Assembly: GCF_001183985.1 (NCBI RefSeq)
Contig: NZ_LFZW01000001.1
Coordinates: forward strand, 462,206-526,205
Direction of reading: 5' to 3'
Length of the DNA: 64,000 bases
From: Peribacillus loiseleuriae
GTDB taxonomy: Bacteria > Bacillota > Bacilli > Bacillales > DSM-1321
Below are positions 18,501 through 27,229 of the stretch, in pieces (the stretch's first letter is position 1; every line of letters starts with the position of its first letter). The notes beneath the pieces are model-generated. The model was not told the DNA's origin. It made no database searches and was given only the letters and a program-made list of their open reading frames with translations. A program made the translations under genes and the position numbers.

Positions 18501-19445
18501 ATGAACTCTGAAAAAATTGAAAAGATGGTTGAAGCAGCTAAGCTTTATCATTTAATGGATTTTAGCCAAATGGAAGTTGCCAAGAAACTTGGTGTCTCCA
18601 GACCAACTGTATCAAAGATCCTGCAACAGGCGAAAGAAGAGGGAATTGTTGAGATTAAGATTATGGATCCATCAGAGAACTGTCGAATGTTGGGGGAGGA
18701 GCTTGAAGAGAGATTTGGTCTGAAAAAGGCAATTGTCGTTTCCGTTCCTCTATACGAAGAGAATGTTGTAAAACAGGCAATCGGCAAGATTGCTGCTAAC
18801 TATGTTAACAGTATTGTCAAAGATGGTGATACTATCGGTATCACTTGGGGAACAACTATGTACCAAGTAGCGTTGCATCTTAAGCATAAATCAGTTCGGG
18901 ATGTGAAAATTGTCCAGTTGAAGGGCGGGGTCAGCCATTCTCAAAATAAAACCTATGCTTCAGAAGCGTTGAATTTATTCGAGAAAGCGTTCGATGCCAT
19001 GCTCTATCAACTTCCTTTACCGGCAATTGTTGATCATGTCGTTGTTAAACAAGCCATAGACGCAGACCGTCATATTCGTAAATTGCTTACGCTTGGAAAA
19101 GAAGCGAATATTGCCATCTATACGGTTGGAGTACCGCAAACCGAATCGCTGCTTTTTCAATTAGGTTATTTTACAGAAGAAGATGAAAAGGTCATTTCAG
19201 AGCATGCTGTCGGTGATATTGCTTCCCGTTTTTTCGATAAAGATGGTCATATTTGCAATACAGATTTAAATGCGAGAACAATAGGTGTTGAATTGGAAGA
19301 CTTGAAGAACAAAGAACAATCCATTCTTGTTGCCGGTGGTTTGAAGAAGGTTGATGGTATAAGGGGAGCTATTAAGTCGAAAATGAGTAATGTATTGATT
19401 ACAGATGCTAACACGGCAAAAATACTTTTAAATAAAGAAACATAA
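18501..19445 (+). CDS. deoR: Deoxyribonucleoside regulator DeoR (SorC family)
   Basis: A 314-residue regulator: N-terminal helix-turn-helix (YHLMDFSQMEVAKKLGVSRP, then TVSKILQQAKEEG) and a C-terminal sugar-binding domain of the SorC/DeoR-Bacillus type (DGDTIGITWGTTMYQVA, KIVQLKGGVS, LNARTIGVELEDL, VAGGLKKVDGI). In Bacillus subtilis this protein represses the deoxynucleoside operon and is released by deoxyribose-5-phosphate. Its position directly before cdd, nupC, pdp and deoC supports the same job. It has its own terminator at 19458. Confidence 0.92.
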   Translation: MNSEKIEKMVEAAKLYHLMDFSQMEVAKKLGVSRPTVSKILQQAKEEGIVEIKIMDPSENCRMLGEELEERFGLKKAIVVSVPLYEENVVKQAIGKIAANYVNSIVKDGDTIGITWGTTMYQVALHLKHKSVRDVKIVQLKGGVSHSQNKTYASEALNLFEKAFDAMLYQLPLPAIVDHVVVKQAIDADRHIRKLLTLGKEANIAIYTVGVPQTESLLFQLGYFTEEDEKVISEHAVGDIASRFFDKDGHICNTDLNARTIGVELEDLKNKEQSILVAGGLKKVDGIRGAIKSKMSNVLITDANTAKILLNKET

Positions 19446-19457
19446 GATTGAAGCAAA

Positions 19458-19489
19458 CGCGGTAGCCTTTTGGTTACCGTGCTTTTTTT
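19458..19489 (+). terminator. Terminator after deoR
   Basis: A ten-pair stem (CGCGGTAGCC against GGTTACCGTG, two G-T pairs) with loop TTTT is followed by seven T residues. Confidence 0.85.
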
Positions 19490-19677
19490 GAATTAGCCAC
19501 TTGAAGCTTCGCTAGTGGTAGTCCAAGTAAGATTTCAGGTATGGTGGATGGGGGAAAGGGAATATAAGGATGTTGTGGTAATTTTACAAAAGTTAATTTA
19601 ATGTTTTACAAATGTTTTATGATTTGCTATAGTGAAATCAAACGAATTCAATTTATATTGGTTTGTCTAATCTTGTT

Positions 19678-19691
19678 TGATAACGCTTTCC
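19678..19691 (+). promoter_or_regulatory. Probable CcpA cre site for the deo operon
   Basis: TGATAACGCTTTCC matches the cre consensus TGWAARCGYTWNCW at 12 of 14 positions. Carbon catabolite repression of this operon by CcpA is known in Bacillus subtilis. Confidence 0.5.
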
Positions 19692-19782
19692 CATTAGGGA
19701 GGAGGGTCTTATAACTGATTAGCTAGTCGAGAGAGAAATGCGAAGGAAAAGAAACTAAAAACACGAGTACAACTTATATGTT

Positions 19783-19797
19783 TTCAATCCTTCAATT
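19783..19797. promoter_or_regulatory. Tandem TTCAAT half-sites, possible DeoR operator
   Basis: TTCAATCCTTCAATT contains two TTCAAT units eight bases apart. Bases 19785-19797 are an exact inverted copy of 20041-20053. ATTGAA/TTCAAT is the half-site reported for Bacillus DeoR, so this is a candidate operator. Confidence 0.4.
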
Positions 19798-20040
19798 GTG
19801 TGCGAAATGTAAAATAAGTGAGTTGCAAATGTTCGTACTAAAGTTTTGATCTATAGTTGTCTGACTTCCGACCTTTGAAATTCACTATTTATGGTATTTA
19901 GGCGAATTTTGAAGTATTTCAACTCTTCCTAGAAAAACATTAGACCCATCAGCTTCAGAGTAAAGTTTAGATTAACCCAAATAAAGGCGGATACAAATTG
20001 ACTTTGTTTGTGTGTGTCATCGGTCAGGATAAAAAATGAT

Positions 20041-20053
20041 AATTGAAGGATTG
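20041..20053. promoter_or_regulatory. AATTGAAGGATTG element before cdd, possible DeoR operator
   Basis: This 13-base sequence is the exact reverse complement of 19785-19797 and lies 11 bases before the cdd start. A close variant, ATTGAAAGATTG, occurs again at 20512-20523 before nupC. Confidence 0.4.
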
Positions 20054-20064
20054 GTGAAGTTAGA

Positions 20065-20466
20065 ATGGACAAACTTACATTAGTGAAAGAAGCAATTAAA
20101 GCTAGAGAAAGTGCATATACACCATATTCTAAATTCAATGTAGGGGCAGCGGTTTTGTCAGGAAATGATAAGGTTTTTCTTGGATGCAATATTGAAAATG
20201 CTTCTTACGGACTAACGAATTGTGCTGAACGTACGGCTATTTTTAAAGCGGTTTCAGACAAAGAAACAGAAATGAAAGCAATTGCGATTGTCGCTGATAC
20301 GGACGGGCCAGTATCTCCATGCGGAGCCTGTCGACAAGTAATAGCAGAGTTTGCAAATCAAGATACAAAAATCTACCTTGCAAACTTAAATGGAGATATT
20401 CAAGAAACAACAATTGAACAATTATTACCTGGGTATTTTACATCCAAGGATATGGAGAGAAGCTAA
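20065..20466 (+). CDS. cdd: Cytidine deaminase
   Basis: A 133-residue homotetrameric-type cytidine deaminase with substrate motif KFNVGAAV, the catalytic C-A-E (NCAERTAIF: zinc Cys and proton-shuttle Glu) and SPCGACRQVI giving two more zinc Cys ligands. It converts cytidine and deoxycytidine to uridine and deoxyuridine, which Pdp downstream can then cleave. The ribosome site is weak (GGTGAAG). It heads the deo gene set. Confidence 0.96.
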   Translation: MDKLTLVKEAIKARESAYTPYSKFNVGAAVLSGNDKVFLGCNIENASYGLTNCAERTAIFKAVSDKETEMKAIAIVADTDGPVSPCGACRQVIAEFANQDTKIYLANLNGDIQETTIEQLLPGYFTSKDMERS

Positions 20467-20536
20467 ACGCCATTTCGATAAATAGTGATGTACTATTCGG
20501 CTATGACCATCATTGAAAGATTGCACATATAAGGGA

Positions 20537-20568
20537 TACCGCTAGCAACTCGCGTTTTGCTGGTGGTA
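20537..20568 (+). repeat. Hairpin between cdd and nupC
   Basis: TACCGCTAGCAA (20537-20548) pairs over its full length, with G-T pairs, to TTGCTGGTGGTA (20557-20568). It ends 13 bases before the nupC ribosome site and lacks a T tract, so it may be a processing or stability element rather than a terminator. Confidence 0.45.
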
Positions 20569-20591
20569 CACCGTAACATTTGGAGGGACTT

Positions 20592-21773
20592 ATGAGATAC
20601 CTAATATCGTTTTGTGGGTTATTGCTGGTTTTCGGTTTGGCATTTTTAGTAAGCAAAAATAGAAAAGAAATTAAATATAAGAATATTATTCTTATGTTGG
20701 TCATTCAGTTTTTATTGGCTGCCGTACTCTTGAATACACGCTTCGGTTACACTTTAATTAAAGGGGTATCGAATGTATTCGATCGTTTATTGGAATATGC
20801 TAGTGCAGGGGTTTCATTTGTATTCGGAGGATTGGCTAATGAGGGTGAATATTCATTCTTTCTCAATGTACTTTTGCCAATTGTCTTTATATCTGTATTA
20901 ATTGGTATTTTGCAACACTTTAAAATCCTACCTATATTCATGAAATGGGTTGGCTGGTTGTTAAGTAAGGTCAATGGAATGGGGAAAATGGAATCTTATA
21001 ACGCTGTTGCGTCAGTAATGGTAGGTCAATCGGAAGTGTTTATCACACTCAAGAAACAATTAGCTAAAATTTCGCCTCAACGGATGTATACACTGTGTGC
21101 ATCTGCAATGTCGACGGTTTCGATGTCCATTGTCGGTGCTTACATGACTATGATTGAACCGAAATATGTCGTAACAGCGATTGTGCTGAATTTGTTCGGT
21201 GGGTTCATTATTTCGTCCATTATCAACCCGTATAAAGTAGATGAAAATGAAGATATCCTTACTATTGAAGATGAAGAGAAGCAGTCCTTCTTCCAAATGC
21301 TTGGGGAATATATCATGGACGGGTTCAAAGTGGCCGTTATTGTTGGTGCCATGCTAATTGGATTCGTTGCATTGATGGCCTTGATTAATGCATTGTTCGA
21401 TATGATCTTCGGTATTTCGTTCCAGGAAATCTTAGGATACCTGTTTGCGCCGATTGCATTCTTAATGGGTGTTCCTTGGGCAGAGGCTATTTCAGCTGGC
21501 GGTATTATGGCGACGAAACTTGTAACGAATGAATTTGTTGCTATGATGAGCCTAGGGGATGTAGCTAACACTTTTAGTACTCATACGCTAGCCATCATTT
21601 CAGTATTCCTTGTGTCATTCGCTAACTTCTCTTCCATCGGTATTATTGCCGGTGCGGTAAAAGGCTTGAATGAAAAACAAGGGAATGTTGTTGCGCGCTT
21701 CGGGTTGAAACTTCTCTACGGAGCTACACTTGTGAGTATCTTAACAGCTATAATCGTCGGATTAATCATCTAA
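20592..21773 (+). CDS. nupC: Concentrative nucleoside transporter NupC
   Basis: A 393-residue CNT-family transporter with about eight to ten membrane helices. Conserved CNT stretches include [20 protein letters not shown] (substrate/ion site) and a later [11 protein letters not shown]. It imports nucleosides and deoxynucleosides with protons or sodium. The ATG at 20592 has GGAGGG (20582-20587) five bases ahead; an in-frame TTG at 20580 is within that ribosome site and is rejected. Confidence 0.95.
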   Translation: MRYLISFCGLLLVFGLAFLVSKNRKEIKYKNIILMLVIQFLLAAVLLNTRFGYTLIKGVSNVFDRLLEYASAGVSFVFGGLANEGEYSFFLNVLLPIVFISVLIGILQHFKILPIFMKWVGWLLSKVNGMGKMESYNAVASVMVGQSEVFITLKKQLAKISPQRMYTLCASAMSTVSMSIVGAYMTMIEPKYVVTAIVLNLFGGFIISSIINPYKVDENEDILTIEDEEKQSFFQMLGEYIMDGFKVAVIVGAMLIGFVALMALINALFDMIFGISFQEILGYLFAPIAFLMGVPWAEAISAGGIMATKLVTNEFVAMMSLGDVANTFSTHTLAIISVFLVSFANFSSIGIIAGAVKGLNEKQGNVVARFGLKLLYGATLVSILTAIIVGLII

Positions 21774-21782
21774 ATATACAAT

Positions 21783-21827
21783 AGAAAAAAGTAACTCCCG
21801 AAAAATGGGTATATGTTACTTTTTTCT
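21783..21827 (+). terminator. Terminator after nupC
   Basis: AGAAAAAAGTAAC pairs with GTTACTTTTTTCT across thirteen positions with a small inner CCC/GGG stem. The T-rich right arm makes it work as an intrinsic terminator, dividing the deo gene set into at least two transcription units unless read-through occurs. Confidence 0.8.
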
Positions 21828-21877
21828 TTATTCGTCTCACTGCATGAGAACGATGCACCAACAGGAGGTACTTGTTT

Positions 21878-22489
21878 ATGTTAAATGTAGGAATACTGCT
21901 TTCAGGCGCGGTATTATTTCTTAATGGATTGATGCTTAAAGGAAAGGCAGAAGCTAAAAGTGTAGCCATTTTAAATTTCCTTGTTGGGATTCTGCAAATT
22001 GTTATCCCATTCTACTTAATTGCGATATCGGATCAGAGCAATTGGACAATATATGGACTTGCGGCTACCTTCTTATTTGGCCTAACATTTCTATATGTAT
22101 CCTTCACATTCTATAAAGGAATGGACGGTAGTGGCTTAGGATGGTTCTCCGCTTGGGTGACAATGATCGCTATCTTCTATACGCTTGTTTCAATCGTTCA
22201 TTTTCATGATTATGTGACAGCGTTGACTTGGCTGATGTGGGCATTTTTATGGTATTTATTCTATGCTCTTAATATTTTAAAGAAACCGATTGAAGAGTAT
22301 GTCGGTAAAGTGGCTCTTGTGCAGTCTTTTGTGACTTTGACTTTCCCGGCCCTTCTTTCGTTTATCGGAATGTGGGAAGATTTGGTGATTCAGCGTTTGT
22401 GGCTGGTAGTTTTGTCAGTTTCCATTCTGTATTTCATCAAGGGAGCTGTCGAACTTAGAGCAAGTCAGCAAAAACAAGCAGTTTCTTAA
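21878..22489 (+). CDS. UreI/AmiS-family channel protein
   Basis: A 203-residue, six-helix protein of the AmiS/UreI family (short-chain amide and urea channels): N-terminal GILLSGAVLFLNGLML, NFLVGILQIVIPF, WTIYGLAATFLFGLTFLYV, then WLMWAFLWYLFYAL. Known members are proton-gated urea or amide channels. AGGAGGT (21863-21869) is eight bases before ATG 21878. Its place between nupC and pdp is odd; a role in moving a small product of nucleoside breakdown is only an inference. Confidence 0.8.
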   Translation: MLNVGILLSGAVLFLNGLMLKGKAEAKSVAILNFLVGILQIVIPFYLIAISDQSNWTIYGLAATFLFGLTFLYVSFTFYKGMDGSGLGWFSAWVTMIAIFYTLVSIVHFHDYVTALTWLMWAFLWYLFYALNILKKPIEEYVGKVALVQSFVTLTFPALLSFIGMWEDLVIQRLWLVVLSVSILYFIKGAVELRASQQKQAVS

Positions 22490-22814
22490 ATAAGGTAAGG
22501 ATCCCAAAGAGGAATACTGCGGATCACGTGATGAACTTTTTTGCATAAGTTCAAGTGGGTTTTTACGTTTGTTCAAAATTGATTAAGTAAAATTCAAAGG
22601 ATGTTATCATCCCAAATAAAAGCTAGTTTTACGACGAATATCTTTTTCCGTACTTGAAGGCGGAAATATTGATGCTCGGCAGGGATACATCAACGAAATA
22701 TTTTTTAATTGAAAGACGCTTTCGGAACAACCAAAAGGGAAGCATTATTCAGCGCACAATAAATCAAATAATTCATAAAGAGCAAAATAACATATACAAG
22801 AGGAGTTGGATTAC
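22490..22814. other. Gap before pdp
   Basis: This stretch has the terminator-like hairpin at 22525-22565, then several imperfect inverted repeats of AATATT-type sequence (about 22638-22712) and no gene. The last 60 bases lead to the pdp ribosome site; a promoter for pdp-deoC is expected but no clear -35/-10 pair was found. Confidence 0.4.
22525..22565 (+). terminator. Probable terminator after the UreI-like gene
   Basis: TGAACTT (22532-22538) pairs with AAGTTCA (22547-22553), with an outer CAC/GTG, followed by GGGTTTTT. Confidence 0.5.
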
Positions 22815-24116
22815 ATGAGAATGGTAGATTTAATCGAGAAAAAACGCGATGGTGGTGAATTAACGAAAGAAGAAATCAATTTTATAATTGAAGGTTATAC
22901 AAGTGAATCTATTCCTGATTACCAAATGTCTTCTTTCTTAATGTCTGTATTCTTTAAAGGGATGACGGCTGAAGAAACAGCTAATATGACACTGGCAATG
23001 GTTAACTCAGGTGATCAAATTGATCTGTCAGCTATTGAAGGCATTAAAGTCGACAAGCATAGTACTGGCGGTGTCGGCGATACAACGACAATCGTTCTTG
23101 CTCCACTAGTTGCTGCGGTTGGTGTTCCAGTTGCGAAACTTTCTGGACGTGGGCTTGGTCATACTGGCGGTACAGTGGATAAATTCGAATCTATTCCTGG
23201 TTTCCGCTCTGAAATAGAAGCTGACCAATTCATCAATCAAGTAAATGAGGTGAAAGTCGCTGTTACAGGGCCAACAGGAAACTTGACTCCAGCGGATAAG
23301 AAGATATATGGTCTGCGTGATGTTACAGCTACCGTTAATTCCATCCCATTAATGGCAAGCTCCATTATGAGTAAGAAAATTGCCTCAGGTTCTGATGCGA
23401 TCGTGCTTGACGTAAAAGTGGGTGCCGGTGCCTTCATGAAAGATGTGGAAAGTGCTAAAGAACTGGCTCATGCAATGGTTGAGATTGGTAAAAATGTCGG
23501 TCGTGATACAATGGCAGTTATCTCTGACATGGATCAACCGCTTGGATTCGCAATTGGTAATGTACTTGAAGTGAAAGAAGCAATCGATACTCTTCGTGGC
23601 GAAGGCCCTAAAGATTTGAAAGAGCTTTGCTTGACATTAGGCAGCAAGATGGTTGTCTTGGCTAAGCATGCAGAAACGGTTGAAGAAGCACGTGAAATGC
23701 TTGAAGAAGTCATTGCGAATGGTAAAGCACTTGAAAAATTCAAAGAATTCGTGATTGCGCAAGGCGGGGATGCTTCTGTTATTGACGATCCATTTAAACT
23801 GGCGAGAGCTCAATATGAAATTCCGGTATTGGCAAAAGAAGATGGATATGTAGCAGAAATCGAAGCGGATAGCATCGGTACAGCAGCTATGATTCTTGGA
23901 GCGGGACGCGCTACAAAAGACTCAGTTGTGGATTTGGCTGTCGGATTAATGTTGCATAAGAAAATCGGCGATGAAGTGAAAAAAGGCGATACAATCGTTA
24001 CCATCTACAGCAATCGCGAAAATGTCGATGATGTTATAGAACGCATTTATGAATCATACAGATTCTCACTTACAAAAGTAGCAGACCCTGTCCTTGTACA
24101 TGCAGAAGTCCATTGA
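22815..24116 (+). CDS. pdp: Pyrimidine-nucleoside phosphorylase
   Basis: A 433-residue homodimeric family II nucleoside phosphorylase, the exact family length. Motifs: [14 protein letters not shown] (phosphate site), [16 protein letters not shown], and [19 protein letters not shown] with the pyrimidine-binding Ser/Lys. It splits uridine, deoxyuridine and thymidine into base and (deoxy)ribose-1-phosphate. AAGAGGAG (22798-22805) is nine bases ahead of ATG 22815; the TTG at 22806 is too close. It lies 64 bases before deoC. Confidence 0.96.
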   Translation: MRMVDLIEKKRDGGELTKEEINFIIEGYTSESIPDYQMSSFLMSVFFKGMTAEETANMTLAMVNSGDQIDLSAIEGIKVDKHSTGGVGDTTTIVLAPLVAAVGVPVAKLSGRGLGHTGGTVDKFESIPGFRSEIEADQFINQVNEVKVAVTGPTGNLTPADKKIYGLRDVTATVNSIPLMASSIMSKKIASGSDAIVLDVKVGAGAFMKDVESAKELAHAMVEIGKNVGRDTMAVISDMDQPLGFAIGNVLEVKEAIDTLRGEGPKDLKELCLTLGSKMVVLAKHAETVEEAREMLEEVIANGKALEKFKEFVIAQGGDASVIDDPFKLARAQYEIPVLAKEDGYVAEIEADSIGTAAMILGAGRATKDSVVDLAVGLMLHKKIGDEVKKGDTIVTIYSNRENVDDVIERIYESYRFSLTKVADPVLVHAEVH

Positions 24117-24180
24117 TATTAAGCATTGCGGAACTTACTGTAATGGTTAAATCTAATCTAAAATTGACGGAGGAATGAAT

Positions 24181-24858
24181 ATGAATAAAGAACAAATCGC
24201 TCGCTTGATTGACCATACATTATTAAAGGCAGATGCTAGCCGTGAAGCCGTTATTCAATTGGCGAAAGAAGCGAAGGAGCATCGTTTTGCATCTGTATGT
24301 GTGAACCCATCACAAATTGAAACTGCTTTCGAAATATTGAAGGATACGCCGGAAGTAAAAGTGTGCACAGTCATCGGTTTCCCATTAGGAGCTTCTACTC
24401 CTGAAGCAAAAGCGTTCGAAACGAGGGATGCTATTGAAAAAGGTGCAACAGAAGTGGATATGGTTATTAATGTTGGTGCTTTAAAAGATAGAAACGATGA
24501 ACTCGTTTTGGATGATATCAAAGCAGTGGTTGATGCGGCACAAGGACAAGCAATAACAAAGGTCATTATCGAAACATGCTTATTGACAGATGAAGAAAAA
24601 GTACGTGCATGTGAGCTTTCTGTAAAGGCAGGCGCAGACTTTGTAAAAACATCTACTGGTTTCTCTACTGGAGGAGCAACAGTAACTGATATCGCATTAA
24701 TGCGTAAAACAGTTGGACCGGATGTAGGCGTTAAAGCTTCAGGTGGAGTCCGCAACCTTGCTGATGTGGAAGCGTTAGTAGAAGCAGGAGCAACTCGTAT
24801 TGGTGCAAGCTCCGGAGTTGCGATTGTAAATGGTCAACAATCCAACTCAGCTTATTGA
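24181..24858 (+). CDS. deoC: Deoxyribose-phosphate aldolase
   Basis: A 225-residue class I aldolase of the DeoC family: [10 protein letters not shown] at the N-terminus, [14 protein letters not shown], the Schiff-base Lys156 in [14 protein letters not shown] and a second active-site Lys in GVKASGGVR. It cleaves deoxyribose-5-phosphate to glyceraldehyde-3-phosphate and acetaldehyde. GGAGG at 24169-24173 fits ATG 24181 (seven bases) better than the ATG at 24175. It ends the deo set; the phosphopentomutase that would feed it is not in this window. Confidence 0.96.
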   Translation: MNKEQIARLIDHTLLKADASREAVIQLAKEAKEHRFASVCVNPSQIETAFEILKDTPEVKVCTVIGFPLGASTPEAKAFETRDAIEKGATEVDMVINVGALKDRNDELVLDDIKAVVDAAQGQAITKVIIETCLLTDEEKVRACELSVKAGADFVKTSTGFSTGGATVTDIALMRKTVGPDVGVKASGGVRNLADVEALVEAGATRIGASSGVAIVNGQQSNSAY

Positions 24859-24928
24859 TTGATTAATGAAGTCGCAGGCAAACGCCGAGAGTACTGAAAA
24901 AACACATCCTATAATATGTGAATTAGCA

Positions 24929-24958
24929 AAAAAACGCTGTGTTTTAACGGCGTTTTTT
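24929..24958 (+). terminator. Terminator after deoC
   Basis: AAAAAACGCTG pairs with CGGCGTTTTTT (one G-T pair) around TGTTTTAA, giving a stem that runs into a six-T tract. Confidence 0.88.
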
Positions 24959-25036
24959 ACTATTATTCCTATTCACCGTAAAAAGTCTTTGATATTAAGT
25001 CTGATCTTTCGCGAACAGAATTTGATAAACATCCAG

Positions 25037-25065
25037 AAAAAGCTAGCTGTTTAAGCTAGCTTTTT
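25037..25065. terminator. Bidirectional hairpin terminator at the end of the FbpB-like gene
   Basis: AAAAAGCTAGCT and AGCTAGCTTTTT are perfect inverted copies around GTTTA. The T or A runs on both sides fit termination in either direction. The stop codon of the minus-strand small gene lies in the loop region. Confidence 0.8.
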
Positions 25066-25182
25066 AAGTTCATGGCGTTTTTCAATCCGTATCTCAATTT
25101 TTTCTAATGCTTGTTTATCATTAAGTAATTCTTGTTTGTTCTCTTGCAATAACTCTTTAAATGATTTCTTGATGAATTTCAT
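25051..25182 (-). CDS. Small basic protein, FbpB-like (43 aa)
   Basis: On the minus strand AAAGGAG is ten bases before ATG 25182, and 43 sense codons follow. The product is charged and helical with the segments SFKELLQENKQELLND and ALEKIEIRIEKRH. This closely resembles the FbpB family of small Fur-regulated basic proteins, proposed helpers of the FsrA small RNA in iron sparing. A TATAAT-type -10 lies upstream at about 25254-25259, but I saw no Fur box there; instead four ACAATT repeats stand upstream (25279-25319). Confidence 0.65.
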   Translation of the reverse strand: MKFIKKSFKELLQENKQELLNDKQALEKIEIRIEKRHELKKLA

Positions 25183-25278
25183 AAAGATGAAACTCCTTTC
25201 TAGTCTATTTTATTTTTGGTTCTGATTGGTAGGTAAAGAAATAACAAATTTATTATAGTAGTCCATTTAAATAATACA

Positions 25279-25319
25279 ACAATTCTGACAATTTTACCGA
25301 TACAATTTCGACAATTCTG
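25279..25319. promoter_or_regulatory. Array of four ACAATT 9-mers upstream of the small FbpB-like gene
   Basis: ACAATTCTG, ACAATTTTA, a five-base spacer, ACAATTTCG and ACAATTCTG follow each other (25279, 25288, 25302, 25311). They lie just upstream of the minus-strand promoter of the FbpB-like gene and look like a multi-site operator for an unidentified regulator. Confidence 0.45.
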
Positions 25320-25327
25320 TGTCTTTT

Positions 25328-25427
25328 GGGGTCAGACCCCATTTCCCAAGTTTTGTATAGTAGAAAAATCCCTTGGTATGGAAGGGTTTTAGTGTTATTA
25401 AAAAGGGGTCAGACCCTATTTCCCGAG
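25328..25427. repeat. REP-like doublet of GGGGTCAGACCC
   Basis: GGGGTCAGACCCC (25328-25340) and GGGGTCAGACCC (25405-25416) are near-palindromes, each followed by the related sequence ATTTCCC(A/G)AG. Between them is a hairpin AAAATCCCTT/AAGGGTTTT. The same core recurs at 43486-43576 and, decayed, at 26090-26099. Confidence 0.7.
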
Positions 25428-25437
25428 GTGTTTACAA

Positions 25438-26071
25438 ATGGGTAGCAAGAAGAAAGTGAAGAAGAGAAGGAAGTGTGAGCGAGAGAAGAGGCTCGTGAAT
25501 GCTCCCGGGTGGGTAAAGTTATTTGAGGGGGAGCATTTGGTTTGTCAGTGGCAAGGTTCATAAGATGCACATCTCTATGGCGATAAAGGAATTGGATGAG
25601 CTTGGCCATTTAACGAAGAAGCGTGAAAGTGAAGCAAAGGAAGATCGCAGAGTAGAAAAGAGGAAAGCAAGAGAACAGAATTTGCGAAAAAAAGAGAGAA
25701 AGCTTCTCAAGAGAGAACGACAAAGACAATATAAAGATGAATATGATTATGACGATGAAACATTTGCTTTTATTGCTGGATATACGTCAAATGGATTTCC
25801 ATATGGGTACCTATGAGGAAATGGTAGAAATCAATCAACGTACCAGAGAGAAATCGTGGCTTGATTTTGAAAATTTTCTCAATCTAGTCTATTCGAAGAA
25901 TGTTTCAATGATATATGGGTAGACCTTGGAGTTTGGTTTCCGGAAGATTATGCGGAAGAAATGAACAGAGTAGGAGTGCAATCCAGAGACCACAGCGAGG
26001 TATCCTCAGAAAACCTATTAACGGGAGCGAGTTGTCAGAGCCTTTTAGAAGAAATAGAACAAACGAAATGA
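25438..26071 (+). pseudogene. Decayed hypothetical protein gene with several frameshifts
   Basis: GAGGTG and ATG 25438 open a frame reading MGSKKKVKKRRKCEREK. It stops at about 25563 and continues in another frame with a very charged middle (KKRESEAKEDRRVEKRKARE) and DETFAFIAGYTSNGFPYG. A further shift near 25815 gives YEEMVEINQRT, and another near 25890 gives DIWVDLGVWFPEDYAEEM up to TGA 26069. The pattern matches a Bacillaceae hypothetical family I recognise only by its FAFIAGYTSxGxPYG motif. At least three frameshifts show it is dead. Confidence 0.6.
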
Positions 26072-26089
26072 GGATTCCTCATAACAAAA

Positions 26090-26099
26090 GTTAGACCCC
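26090..26099. repeat. Decayed copy of the GTCAGACCC repeat
   Basis: GTTAGACCCC followed by GTTCTTTTCAT resembles the end of the 43486-43576 element (GTCAGACCCTTTTCAT). It lies just after the decayed gene, opposite the doublet at 25328-25427. Confidence 0.4.
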
Positions 26100-26190
26100 G
26101 TTCTTTTCATACAGATTAAAATACGAAGTATCACATTCTACAATATAAAGTACGAGGTCTTAGATCTGTTGTGGGGCATTGCTCATATTG

Positions 26191-27027
26191 TTATATTTTG
26201 GTCAAAATAATGCCAAGCAAAGCGACTAGAACGCCAGCCACTTGATACATTTTTAATTTTTCTTTATACAAATAACAGCCTGCAAACACGACAATTAAGC
26301 AATTAAGACTAACGATAGGAAAGATAATGCTAGCGATTCCAGTATTCAACGCGTAAAAATACGATGCATAGCCAACAATACTTAAACAGCCAACCAACCC
26401 GCCAGTTTTTATTTCCAATCGTTGAATCTTCTGCTTCTTTACCAACATAGTAATGAAAAGGTAAACAGTACCGCCGAAATACATCGATGTTAACACATCA
26501 AGCGGTTGAATCTGAAGGTGAGAAGATGTCTGCATTAAAATCCCTAATATACCGAAAGAAAGAATTGCAAGCACAATATGAAAAATCCATGATCCATATT
26601 GAATGTCTGTTTTTGCATGTGGTGCATATTGAATCACAACGGCAGCAACGAGCATGCAAAATACGCCTATTCCTTGAATGAAGGATAAATGCTCCCCGAA
26701 AATTAGCGCAGCACCTATTACAGGAAAAATAGCATTCGCCGCAATCAAAGGTGACGTGAGACTTGCCGGTCCTTTTTCAAAAGCCCTGGACATTTGGATA
26801 TTGCCATTTGCATTCAAAATCCCAATAGCTGAACCAAGAATCAACGAAAGCCAATTCGGATGAAAACGACTGTTTAGCAGTCCAAAGCTTACTGTCATGA
26901 TGAAAGCCACTAAGTAAAAGAAAAACTGAACATGAACTTTCGAAATGCCTTTTCCGTTGCTAATCTTAAACACCGTGTTATTAATCCCAAAGCATAAACT
27001 TGTGAGAATAGCCAATAATACCCACAT
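26191..27027 (-). CDS. EamA/DMT-superfamily transporter
   Basis: A 278-residue protein with ten predicted membrane helices in two EamA repeats, beginning MWVLLAILTSLCFGINNTVF. The family exports metabolites or imports small solutes; no substrate is evident. I prefer ATG 27027 because it gives the usual family N-terminus and has a purine-rich AGGAAGCAGG upstream. An in-frame ATG at 27069 would add 14 residues without a ribosome site. It is divergent from the aspartokinase gene. Confidence 0.8.
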   Translation of the reverse strand: MWVLLAILTSLCFGINNTVFKISNGKGISKVHVQFFFYLVAFIMTVSFGLLNSRFHPNWLSLILGSAIGILNANGNIQMSRAFEKGPASLTSPLIAANAIFPVIGAALIFGEHLSFIQGIGVFCMLVAAVVIQYAPHAKTDIQYGSWIFHIVLAILSFGILGILMQTSSHLQIQPLDVLTSMYFGGTVYLFITMLVKKQKIQRLEIKTGGLVGCLSIVGYASYFYALNTGIASIIFPIVSLNCLIVVFAGCYLYKEKLKMYQVAGVLVALLGIILTKI

Positions 27028-27229
27028 TGATAGCGCCTGCTTCCTAAATGAATATGTGAAAACTTTCATAATTATAGGGTAATTGAATTACTAAAGCAAT
27101 GATATGAAAGAAGTCCTCTATAAAAACACAATTGTACACGAGAAAAAGAATTTCTCTTGCTTATTTTGTCGATTAGCGTAATAATAAGGTAATATTAACT
27201 GATAATTCTATTTATAGGGGTTGTATGAT

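Larger units (their letters stand above)
19490..20064. other. Regulatory gap between deoR and cdd
   Basis: These 575 bases carry a cre-like site (19678-19691) and repeated ATTGAA/TTCAAT half-sites (19783-19797 and 20041-20053). A GGGAGGAGGG stretch at about 19694-19706 resembles a ribosome site with no following start codon. The gap is long for an operon promoter region and may contain a deleted gene. Confidence 0.5.

Noticed and set aside
24255-24755. 166-codon frame antisense to deoC
   Set aside because: Shadow frame opposite a clear DeoC gene.
24866-25054. 61-codon frame after deoC
   Set aside because: It runs through two terminator hairpins and has no ribosome site or family resemblance.
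25279-25319. Tandem 9-mers considered as a CRISPR or direct-repeat array
   Set aside because: Units are too short, have no proper spacers and lie in a promoter region; better explained as an operator array.
27070-27229. Lysine riboswitch before aspartokinase
   Set aside because: The leader is too short and lacks the conserved L-box helices.
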